From Branchinecta lynchi (lineage: Eukaryota; Arthropoda; Branchiopoda; Anostraca; Branchinectidae): a DNA stretch of 64,000 bases. Below, one piece after another: positions 49,401 to 61,400 of this stretch. Location: positions 1 through 64,000 of the forward strand of contig JAKZAP010000004.1 of NCBI GenBank assembly GCA_023053575.1, written 5' to 3'. Each line of letters starts with the position of its first letter. Position 1 is the stretch's first letter. The notes below the pieces were generated by a model, which ran no database searches, was not told where the DNA came from, and saw nothing but the letters and a program-made list of their open reading frames with translations. The translations under genes were made by a program, and so were the position numbers.

Positions 49401-52400
49401 TTTAGCAAAACATCTGCATTGTTTGTTGCTAGGTTGGATTCGAAAACTGAGCCCGTTGCACTTGCCAAATCAGTAGCGATGAAACTGAAATGTGACGCCA
49501 GGAAATTAAAGTGCGAGAAAATTCAGGGGAAGTCTGTGAACAGTGGATCTTTTAAGATCGTTATCCCGGCAGTATACCGTGATATCGCAATGAAGGCCAG
49601 CTTCTGGCCTACTGGTGTTATTGTTCGGCGCTTCTTCGAAAACAGAAGCCCTCAGCAGGGCTCAGAAGTGGTCAATCATGGTTCTTAATTGTATAACATA
49701 TAATTGCCGATCCCTGAAGTCGAATCTACATGTTATAAGTTCACTGCTTACACGCTGCGATGTGCTATTCCTGCAGGAAATCTGGCTGTTTGAACACGAT
49801 CTTGTTGTCCTCCAATCTATTCATTCGGAGTTTAATGGAGCTGGGGCCTCACCGGTGAAAGATAGTGAATTAATAATTGGTCGTCCGTTTGGAGGTATTG
49901 CGGTACTATGGAAAAAGAGCCTTGGTGTTAATGCCAAGTTCGTGGACCTGAAAGATGACCGGATGATCGGATGGGATATCAGTGCCGGTAACAGTTCTTA
50001 TATTTTCATTAACGTTTATCTGCCTTCTTATAGTTCAGATCACGAACCGGAGTTCATTGAGTGCCTTAACCGGCTGAAAGTTTACCTCGAGTGCCTTGAA
50101 TATGCTGATTTAGTTATACTGGGTGATTGGAATGCTAACTCTAAGGTTGGATCTTTGTCTAGTTATTACAATGACCTAACAGAGTTTGCGGCTTCATACA
50201 GTCTGACTATTTCGGATGTTGTGCTTCTGCCAAATAATTCGTATACTTATGTTAGCGAGTCTCACTGTGGGTCGACGTCATGGCCAGACCACATATTAAC
50301 GTCATCTGCTTGCCATTCTCTGATTGAAAATATGAGTATACTTTATGAGTTTGGTCCAGACCATTTACCTTTAGTGTTCATTTTAAAATTGGAAGTCGCG
50401 AATTATTTCCCTTCGTGCAATATTATCCAGACAGATAGCCTTGATTGGGACTCTGCTTCCCAAGAAAACCTGCTTAATTATTTGCTGTCTACAAAAACGG
50501 CTTTTGCACAAGTTGATCGTACTAGTCATGCTTTTGTCTGTGAGTCTTCATGTTGCAAGGATGAAGAGCACAGACATAGTATCGCTGGATTGTACCTTAC
50601 GTTTATTAATGCAATTATGTTAGCGGCTCGTTTGGCAATCCAGACTAAGCAAGCTTCTCGTGCTCGGAAGGGTTTTACTTCTATTCCTGGGTGGAATGCG
50701 CATTTACGCGGGATTTACATGTCGTCTAGAATTGCATTCTTAACGTGGGTGCAGGCTTGTCGTCCTTTATTCGGACCAATTTATGAGGTAATGAAAACTG
50801 CGAGAGTGAATTTCAAGACACGTTTGAAGCATTGTAGAAAAAACGAGAGATTTTTAAGAGCAGAGAGACTTGCTGAGTCGTTTTTGTCCACTAGAGATTT
50901 TTGGGGACAGGTTCGTCGTAATTTTTGCCCTAAGCAAGGTGTGGTTGTGACATTTGATAGTGTTGCTGGTGATTGGAATATAGCAGAACTGTGGAAATAC
51001 AAATATTCATCATTATTTAGTTCTGTAGATAGTGACTGTTCGTGGGTGGAAGGTCTCAGTTCAGTGGAACCGATTGATAAGATAACCCCTGATCTAGTTG
51101 AGGTTTTGTTAAAGGATCTTAATGTACATAAAGCTGGTGGTGCGGACGGTATTTCGGCAAGACATTTGAAATTTGCTGCAAATGAAAAGTACTGTCTGTT
51201 GGCAACGTTTTTCAATCTTTTTATTACGCACGGTTTTGTGCCTTCATCGATCATGGATGTTAGTATTGTGCCAATCCCGAAAGGTCGTGGTTGCGATACT
51301 TCAAAATCTGATAACTATAGACCAATCGCTTTGGCTACAGTTACTTCTAAATTGCTTGAAAAATGTGTGCTTATGAAATTGTCTGGTTGTTTGCGGACAA
51401 GTGATTTTCAGTTTGGGTTTAAGTCTTCACATGGAGTAGACTTTGCTATTTTTTTGTTTAAGTTCGTGATTGAATACTTCTGGTTTTACTCAACACCTGT
51501 ATTTGCGTGCTTCGTCGATTCGACTAAGGCTTTTGACAGAGTCAACCATGGTAAAATTTTAAAAATTTTGGAGGATAGAAAGGTTCCGGTGCAATTTCTT
51601 CGCCTTTTGGCTTTTTGGTTCCGGAATCAGCGGTTTTGTGTAAAATGGGGTTGTGAAACAAGTAGTTCATTCGGGTTGATTAATGGTTTGCGGCAAGGAG
51701 GGGTGCTATCGCCATTGCTTTATGCTGTTTATGTTGATTTACTTTCTCAAAGACTGAAGGATTCAAATACAGGTTGTTTTGTTGGTGGAGTTTGCTTTAC
51801 CCATTTTCTTTTCGCTGACGATCTTGTTGTTCTTTCCCCTACGGCGTTTGGTCTTAATGAGCTTCTGAGGGTGTGTGATACGTTTGCAGAGGAGCATAAC
51901 ATTCTGTTTAATCCTAAGAAAACTGTGGCTATGGCTTTCCTACCTATTGGTTGTTCTGTACCTAGGATTCCCATTGTGTTGTCGGGCCGAAATGTTTGCT
52001 ACGTTACTGAATGTAGATATTTAGGTTTCTTCGTCCGTCTCCGTGACCTTGCGCACAGTGTTTGTAAGAGAGGGAACGTTTTAATATGGAAATTTGGTTT
52101 TGTAAACAGTGCAATTAAGATTAGGCTGTTTAAGACGTATTGCTATCAGTTTTTTGCGCTAGCTTTATGTTATCGTTGTACTAACAGGTCGTACTGTAAT
52201 CTGGAGGCTTGTTACAAGAGAATATTTAGGCGTCTGATTCGTCTGCCGGCTCGAGAGAGCATAAGTCAGGCATTTGTCCAGAACCATTGCTGCAGTTTTG
52301 CTGAACTTGCTCGGAAAGCCCGGTCATCTTTGGTTGTAAGGTTATGGCGGTCGGAGAACTGTCTGATCATCCTGGCAGCAAACCCCATTTTCTACAACCT

Positions 52401-55400
52401 ACCAGTCTGGAGGCATCTGCTGGAGATACATTGATGTTGTACCATAGTGTTGTTGTTTTTTGTTTGTTGTTTGTATGTTAGTTTATGGCGAAAGCTGAAT
52501 TAAAAAGTTAATAATAATAATATTTGCCACTGCAAAACTGCTATGTTTCGGCCCTTCTTGGCAAGGGCCTCTTCAGAAAATGAAAATGAACTCGAGAGTT
52601 CATTTTCCAGCTTTAGTCTGAAGAGCACCCTTGCCAAGAAAGGGCGAAATGTAGACCTAATAAAATTTACCTAATGTATACGTTTGCAGTGTCAAATATG
52701 ATTCGCAGTCATCTTGGGCTGAAGTAATTTTTCTAAATAATAATAACTTGGTAAGTCGTTCTTGGTACGGTATCGACGTGACCGACGGTAGACCACGTCG
52801 GGCACATACGCGGGACTTCAATCGAATACCCAGAGAACTTTGGGACCCCAACCGCTCATTGCACTTCCTGGCTGAGAGCAGAGAATCAGAGATCAGCACC
52901 GTCAGTAACGTCTGTCACGGCTGATGCTGATACCTTTACTTTTCTTTTGAACCACAGAGATCTTCCTCATTTTATGTACTCCATTATATAAGTTTAACGG
53001 AAAATACAACCATTAATTCAATCCACCTAAATATTCCTTCAGCCCAAGCTGACTGCGAATCATATTTGATAGTGCAAAACGGATACGGCAGCTGAATTTT
53101 TTTAGAGCTACATTTCGGCCCTTCCTGGCAAGGGTCCTTTTCAGGCTCAATTTCCTTTTCAGGCCTTTTCAAGCTGCTAGTTTTGACTTGTCATGTTATC
53201 TATGACCGTTGTAGCCGTATATGCGTAGGCCTATTATGTGTGTGTTCATTTATATCCATGACTATAGCGAACAAATTTGGCGTGAGCCACGATCAGTTTT
53301 TGGCGAATAAAAAGATTTATCTATCTATCAAAGCCGCTCAAGTTGGAAAAACGAACTTGTGGAAAAACTTGTGGAAATACAAAGCAAGAGAAAAGGCTTT
53401 CGCCTCTAAATATCTAAGAAATTTTGAGTAGTCGAACTAATCAGAGTAAAAAACCCATCAACAATGCACTTGAAACTATCGATCGATTCAGCATTAACCG
53501 CATCTTCGGTAAGGCTGTTCCAAGGATCAACAATTCTGTTGCCAAAACCCCAAAAAACGTCCTTGTGGAATCTTGATTTTGCAATAAACTTAATTTTGGT
53601 CTGGTGGCAACACTGATCTTTCGTCTCTCCGACGTCGCTAGGGGGCTTAAGGTATTCAAGGAAAGTTCGTCTTTCAGTTGGGTCGGTGCCTAGACATCTT
53701 CCCATCCGGTGAGGGGGCAACACTTACCTTATAGTCTCTCCGGCATCAGTTTTCCACAAGTACGTTTTTCCGAACTTAGCGGCTTTGAGCCTGAAGAGGA
53801 CCATATATTCATATAACGAATAAAACGGATATGTCAGCTACTATGCTCTGGCAGCGGTATTTCGGCCTTTTTGACCTTCCTGACCTTCCCCGAAGTTGAC
53901 CCTGAAGATTGAAAGCCTGACGAGGACCCTTGCCAAGAAGGGCTGAAATATAGCTATAATAAAATTCAGCTGACGTATCCGTTTTGCACTACTATTTTGC
54001 TCTGGTGTCGCACATGTTCTACGGAAGAAGGAGTTGCAGAAGATGAGAAGATGTTATTCTAAGTATGCGAAGCACCTGCTTTATTTGCCAGAGTTATACC
54101 TTTCCCACATGCTAACGGAGCGTTTCGAAGTTAAGATGACAGCGTCACACTTTTGGAAATTTCGTTGGGGGTGCCAAAAATCATGGACAACTGGGCCCCG
54201 CTGGAGCACGAAGCTCTACGTTCTTTTCTGGCCGATGAATGAAAAACTGTATATTCTGTTTTGTTGTGTTTTATTTAATTCTTTTATTTTACTATATACT
54301 TAATCAATCCACCTACCTCCATCAAGCCAAGGATCGTTTCGACCTGATCCTCCCTGACTACAATTTTTGTCGCTATCTTCGTCAGCGCGTCGATCGCCAT
54401 CAAACGGACTTCTTCTATTTCATCGTTGAACATGTCGACAAGGAAATCGAGAGACATTTCTGCAAACTTCTGACTGGACACGGCGAGTGAACAGAGGGAC
54501 TCGAGGGCAGCCATCCTTACCTCTGAAATAAGATATAAATGGTATAAATAGAGTATAATAAACTATAAGTTTGTAAATCTTTGACGGTGCAAAACGGTTG
54601 AGTCAGCTATATAATAATAATAATTTTATTTAAACCCTCCATACAAATACAATGTAAATGGTCGGAGGAGTTGGTAGAGAAACAAAATAAAAAGAAAAAG
54701 AAAAGAGAATTACACAACAATACGATACAAAATTAAGCTGCGATAACTAAAAATAACCAAAACAAGAACAAACTTGAGTAATAAAACAAAATTTAAAGAG
54801 TAGGCTCTGTCGACAATGGATCAAAATAGTATTTGGCATTGAACGAATATTTAAATTCATGCTTTACTGAACTGTTTCGGTGCAAAATATGTATGGCTAG
54901 AATGCAGTGGTGACCTTGGCCATCGGCGTGAACGCTGCAAGGAAACAATTTTTAAAGGGGGGCTCCGAAATATGGACTGCCTAGGGACCTCCACTGGCTT
55001 GAACCCGGAATTGGGTGGAAAAGCTGTTGTTTTTCCACTGTTCTTTGTGCTTACAAACTAAAAGAAAAACAGCTGATGCGTGGCTTTTATTCTTCTACTT
55101 TCCAATATCCGGAAAGGCATGCCCAACGGATCAAAATAGTATTTGCCCTTGACAGAATATTTACAATCATGCTTTATTAAACTCTTTCTGTGCAAACTAC
55201 GAACGGCTAATATGCAGTGGTGACCTTAGCCTTCGACATGAGCACTACAATTTGATCGAAACTTTTAAAATTTGCCATAGTTATTATGATAACATTAGGC
55301 CTGATGATGTCTTCACCTTCAATCACAACGGTCTCAGAGGACACAACTTGAAACTGAGTTGTAAGAAATTCCGAAAAGACATCGGAAAATGGAGCTTTAG

Positions 55401-58400
55401 AAACCGAATAGTAGAATGTTGGAATAATCTCCCAGAAAGTGCTGTAAATGCCGAAAATATCAACCAGTTCAAAGCAGGTGTCGACTACCACCTGACTGAA
55501 ATTCAATTTAGTGTGTAAAGTGTCCGAGAAATTTATAGAGGCGAAAGCCTTATTACTGCAATTATATTATTATTATATTATGATTATTATTATTATTATT
55601 ATATTATTATTATTACCAGGAGACAACCTCCACTGGCTTGAACCCGGAATTGGTTGGAAAGGCTATTGTTTTTCCACTGTTCTTTGTGCTTAACTAAAAG
55701 AAAAAGAGCTGATGCGTGGTTTTTATCCGTCTACCTTCCAATATCCGCGAAGGAGCACAGTACACGGTCTCCTGCACAGTACACGGTTGTGCTTCTTGGG
55801 AGCGTTGTGGTTTGTTGTTTCGTTTAAAGTTTAACTGAAAAGCAAACTTATTTTAAATATTCCTTCAGCCCAAGCTGACTGCGAATCATATTTGATAGTG
55901 GAAAACGGATACGTCAGCTGAAGTTTATTGGAGCTATATTTCGGACCTTCTTGGCAAGGATCCTCTTCAGGCTCAAAACTGCAGTTGGAAAAACGAACAT
56001 GTGGGAAACAAGACTTATTTTATAATAATAATAATATTTTAACCCACGAATCGTACGAGACGAAAACAGTGGAGTACAAAAGAATATATGAAGACATAAT
56101 TAGGCAAAACACTACACATACAAACAAAATCTACTTAAGAGTCAAACAGACTAATAAGCCCATGAGAGGGCGACAGACGCGCGTACGCCGTTTCGGACAG
56201 TTTTCTGTGGAGAACAGACAATTTCTCCGTGATATCCGGTAGCGAGTTGTTTCATTTAGTTGAATACATTGAATCATTTGGATTCTGCAAAGGTATTTTT
56301 TTTTATTTTCCAATATCTGCTCTGGCTGTGGCGTTCAGAATAAATCTGCAGCTGCCCCACAATGTAAATTCTACTATGACGCGGGAAATTTTAATCTCAA
56401 CACAAACGCGGCTTTTCAGTGGACAGTGGTGAGACTGCTGAAGATTGATTAGTGCCTGAACAAAAAAAATCATAAATCTTTCTCGTAAGGCATACAACAA
56501 AATATAAGCGCAAAGAGGTACCACAAATCCCACGGAAATTCCACTATTTGAAATCGACTATTCGTGAATAGCGGAACAACGAAGTAACGCATTTTCAACG
56601 AGTCTTCAAGCCTAGGTAACTAAACCCCGGCCCTTTCCGGTTAAACTTCAAGGAATGTTGAAATTAAAATGAACTGAATTCAAATTGAATTAAGGCATGC
56701 CTAGAAATTCCCAAAAATTAAAACTCACCAAGAAATTCATCTTCCAAACCATGAACAAAGGCGCCGCAGGAACCGCTGGCAATAAGATTAACGGAACTGG
56801 CATCCAGTCTCTCTAGAGGCCTGTCTTCCCCCCAACGAGCTCCAGTTGACCATTTGCCAGACTCTACCAGGGACTTCAATCGCTCGTGTCCACTCCTTTT
56901 TCTCTGAAACAGGTTACCTAGTTTACTCTTGGTTTCGACGAGGCCAGACAATGACCTATTCGCCCAGGAGCAGGAAAGACCTTAGCCTCGTTTTTGTTGC
57001 ATGCTGCAGGTCCACTTCTCGGCCGATTCCGGACTGATTCTTTCGACATCCGTTTTTGCACTGCAGCGCTTCCGAGGAAGACGGCAGCGCTTCTCGAGAA
57101 TCACGGACTTGCTCCCCGACCAAGTCCGTGCTTCCCTGTAAGATGCTGCAGCGCTGCCGCTTCAACCAAGAAGAAAGTGAATCCAAAAACGCATATTATG
57201 CAAAAGCAAAGAAGTGCTGCATCAGCGATGCGGCAGCGCTATTGCAACAAAAACGAGGCTCTTGTCGGCGGTAGAGATCTTTCAGAGCAAAATAACACTG
57301 GAGAGTAGATAGATATGATAGATAGAAAGTTTATTGTAAAAATCGACTATCGTGGTTATAAACCAAATTTGCGATTATTGTCAAAAAAACAGAAAAAATC
57401 ACAATATATGTAACTAATGTCAGTACGCTTAAAAATTCACGCTTCGTTAAAATATTTCACGAACTCGGGAGTAAAACTTTTTGCATATCTAGCATGTTTT
57501 GTAGGTACGGGACAGAGCTTGGGAACTTTACAACTTACCACTCGTTCTGGTCGACTTCTAACATTTTGATAGGGGGGAGGGAGGATTTGGGAGTGGAGAA
57601 GATGAGATACCATGGCTGAACCGAAGTTAGCGCTTACCTCCTTTCCGTGCTCCTGCAGTGTTTTTAGGTTAAACTTTTTAAAAGGCGCCAAGACTGACAC
57701 AAACTCGAATAGCAGCGACCCTAGCACCACTAGCGATAGTGGGTGTCCCTAGTGAAACTCAATCAGTCGTTCACCAGTGCTGACTCCAATAACTTGAACT
57801 TCTGAACAAAGCAAAAAAAAGATACAACCTCCCCTGTTTCTTCGATGTGTGAAGACCGCATGTTAGCTTTACTGGAAATTTCTAAGCCCGCAATTCATCT
57901 CGCTTTAAATGCCACAAGCGTAGTGGTCGGGGCTACAAGTATGATCCGATTGTGAAATATGGAAAGTATAGGTCTTGACGCTACTCCCTAGTGTTATTTT
58001 GCTCTGAAACAAAAAGCAAAATAAGCTCTTTGCTTCAGAGCAAAGAGCTTTGAAGCTAGGTACTAGGTCTTTAGTACCTAGTACCAACTATACGTCTATT
58101 TCTTCGTTCTTTCTTTCGTTTTTGACTGTAGATTTAGTACACTAATACTGTAGTCTTAGTCAGTTGCTTTATATTTATGTAAGTAACAGTGAACAGACTG
58201 ATGTTTACACTCAAGTATGTTTCCATCTCTATCTGTTCTGTGAGCGGAGAGGTGCTGTGTGAGAGCTACTTGTACCTGATCTGACATAGTGCTCATGAAC
58301 TTTTGTTTTATCTGGATCTGGATACAAATTGAAAGCCTCCGCTCCAGGTAGAGTTTTCTCTAGCAAAGAATATTTACACAGACCTTGACAGGGGGATGCG

Positions 58401-61400
58401 GTTTGAGGTAGCCCTCAACCCATAGCCCTAGCGCCCAGCACCGTGCTTTATTCTCCAACTATGGCAGCAGGCAAATATTCCTGTGGGGAGTGCTATAGGA
58501 ATTGCCCTAGTTGGACTTACCAGTGCTTTGTATGTCCCACCTGGTTTCACCCAAGTTGTGTCCGGTTATCACTTGTCGGATGTGTCCAAACCCCCGACTG
58601 GGGCTTCGTGAAATGTCAATTGGTGCTTCAGCCCCCCAAGGGCAGATTTTAGAAGAGAATTCTCGCTTAGCCTGTACTGACTGTGACAAATAACCTTTGA
58701 CCACAAACAACCTAAAGGATAAACTAGACTCGCCTGCCCAAGAATGTGCGTCGAAGGATAGAACGATAAGTCAACTGTGTCAGGAGATCAATTGTGTGTC
58801 AATCTTACTTACTTAAAGTTGTTCAGCACCAACCGGCGTTGGCCTGCCTGTCCGATGCCCTCTGTTTGTTTGGTGAGTTCGTAGTTGGTTGATCTTGTAG
58901 CTATTTTGACCATTCAGCCAATGTGTTGAATCTGGTGTTGTTTTCTTCCCAGAACTTATGGGATATAAGCGAACTCTGTTTTTGAAGCTGTTTATATTTG
59001 GTGCCTGGATGGCATGTTCAGGCAGGTTATTCCAAGTGTCGACTGCTCGCGTTGAGAAAAAGTTTGCCCGAGCTCTTTTTCTGGCTTCTGGCTTGTATAC
59101 TTTTTCTGAGTGGCCCCTGGTTCGGCTTGTGGCTGGTTTCCTGAAGAACTTTTCAAACGGCAGATTCTCTATTTGGGATTCATTTTGAAAATCTGGATGG
59201 CGTCTCCTCGCTTACGTCTGTACGCTAGACTCGGCAGCTCGAGCGTTTTCAGTCGGTCTTCATAAGGCTTCCGTTTTAGGCCCGGCATCATTCTGGTTGC
59301 TCTGCGTTGAACCTTCTCCATGGCTGTGCAGTCCCCGATGTAGTATGCCCCAGGCGATGTTGCCGTATTCGATGATCGGACGGACAAGACTTTTGTACAG
59401 CTGGGTGAGGGTCGTCCTGCTGAAGTACTTCAAGGATCGGTGGATCAGGGAAAGTATCCCATTGGCTTTGTTGACTGCTGCGTTGGTTTGGAGGTGAAAT
59501 TTGAGTTCATCGTCAATGATGATGCCCGGGTCTTTTTCCTTGTCTTCAACTGGCACAGTGTGTGTTTTGCCCAGCTTGTCTCAAAATGTTAGATGAAGGG
59601 GGAGGCTATTTTTTGGTCTTCCAATCCACATTACTTTTCACTTCATGATGTTGAGTTTGAGGCCGAGATTTGAAAGGTTTGCAGTGAAAAGGTTGATATC
59701 TCTTTGCAGAGCGTCTAAATCGTCTTGGCTGTTGTATGTACGGTAGATCTTTGTGTCGTCTGCACAGATTTTGTGGAGGCTAATTAGCCCTGTGGTGGCA
59801 GAGTTTATATGTAGTAAGAACAGCGTGGGTCCGAGGGTGCTGCCCTGGATAACACCGCTTTCTACATAACTTCGCTCGGAGAGACTTCCATTGATTCTTC
59901 CATGTTTGCTGGGATCGGCTTTTGAGGGAATCCTCGATCCAGATGGTAACGGAGGGTGCCAGGTTAAAAAGTTTGAGCTGGTTTAGTAGCTCTGGGTGAG
60001 GGACTGAGTCGAAGGCCTTTTCCACATCAAAGAATACTGTAAGAACAGACTTTCCGCTCTCAATCGCTTCAGAGCTTCTAGAAGTGCAGTTGTGGTTCCC
60101 TTTCTTGGAAGGAAGCCAATTGGTTAGGGTTGATCAAGTTATTTTCCAGCACATGTTCAATAATGCCATCTCTGAGAATTCCCTCCTTGAGTTCACAAAC
60201 CAGGCTTGTCAAGCTGATGGGTCTGTAATTTTCAGACTTGGTTTTAGAACCTTTCTTGAAGATCGGGGTTTGTAGCTGTCTTCCAATCAGTGGGTATCTT
60301 CCCCTGCTCTAGTGAGAACTGAAATATATGTGAGAGTGGCTCTTCGAGTTGTTCTTTTCCTTCGGTTAGCCATTTGGCATGGATACCATCCAGTCCGAGA
60401 GACTTGTCGGGCTTCAGTTTTTTAAGTTGGTTTAGAACATGTGCTGGGGTGATTTCGATCTCTTTGGCTGCTGTGGGGGCTACTGTGTTGGCTATTGCTG
60501 GTGGCTGTTTTGGTTGGTGCGGCTGTCTGGGAGGAGTACACGGAGCTGAAGAGGTCGTTAAGTAGTTGTGCTTTTTCTTTGTCTTCTGTCACAGTACCAC
60601 CATCCTTGTTGACCAGATCTGGCACTCCTTAGCAAGAAGTCATTTTGGAGTTTACATGCTTCCAAATTTTTTTTCGGGGCTGTTTTGGCTTCGGATGTTA
60701 TTTTCTTTTCCGTTGATCTTGTTAACTTTCTTGACGAACTTCGGACTGCATTTTTAGCCTCTTTGTATTCCTCATGGTCTGAGATTAAACCAGTCTTCCT
60801 CCATTTCTTGAACTTTCTTGATCTCCTGTTGATGAGTCTTTTCATCTTGGAGTCGAGTCTAGGAAGGGTCTTTGGCACGAGCCTTTTCTTCCATTTTGTT
60901 GCTGCCTCAACAGACCGTTCGATGACATCCTGCAAGATGGCCATTTTTTCATCTACTGTTTCTGCAACGTTGATTATTTCCCAGTCAACAGCCTGCATTT
61001 CGTCCCTGTACTCCTGAAGTCAACAGAGGCATATTCCTGTTTGCTGCCTTGGAAGCGTTTGGTTGAGCTTGGTACATTCAGTGTTGTCATAAGACAGCAG
61101 TGATCGCTTTTTCCAATGGGGGGCATGTGCTTTACGTCCAGTATGCTGTCGAGATTTGTTGAGAGTATCAGGTCCAGTATGTTTTCAGTCTGACCTTCTC
61201 TGTAACGTGTTGGTTCAGTTACGTGCTGTGTCAAGAACAGATCTTGTATTAATTCAACCAAGGGATAGTTTGGGCTTTCTGTTGAGATCCACTTGAGTTC
61301 AGGTAGGTGTCACCCATACAGAGAAGATCTCCTTTAGCACTGACAGTTTCCCTGAGAAGGGTATTGATGTCTGTGACTGAGATGGGTTGGCTCGGTGATC

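Larger units (their letters stand above)
49398..52520 (+). mobile_element. LINE retrotransposon, 5'-truncated, ORF2 open
   Basis: C-terminal remnant of ORF1, a complete open ORF2 and a short 3' UTR ending in (TAA)n at about 52508-52520. Inserted in an INTS4 intron antisense to the gene, with its 5' truncation point about 200 bp upstream of an INTS4 exon. Codon bias (T-rich third positions) differs from the LINE at 40.7 kb, so it is a different family. Confidence 0.85.
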
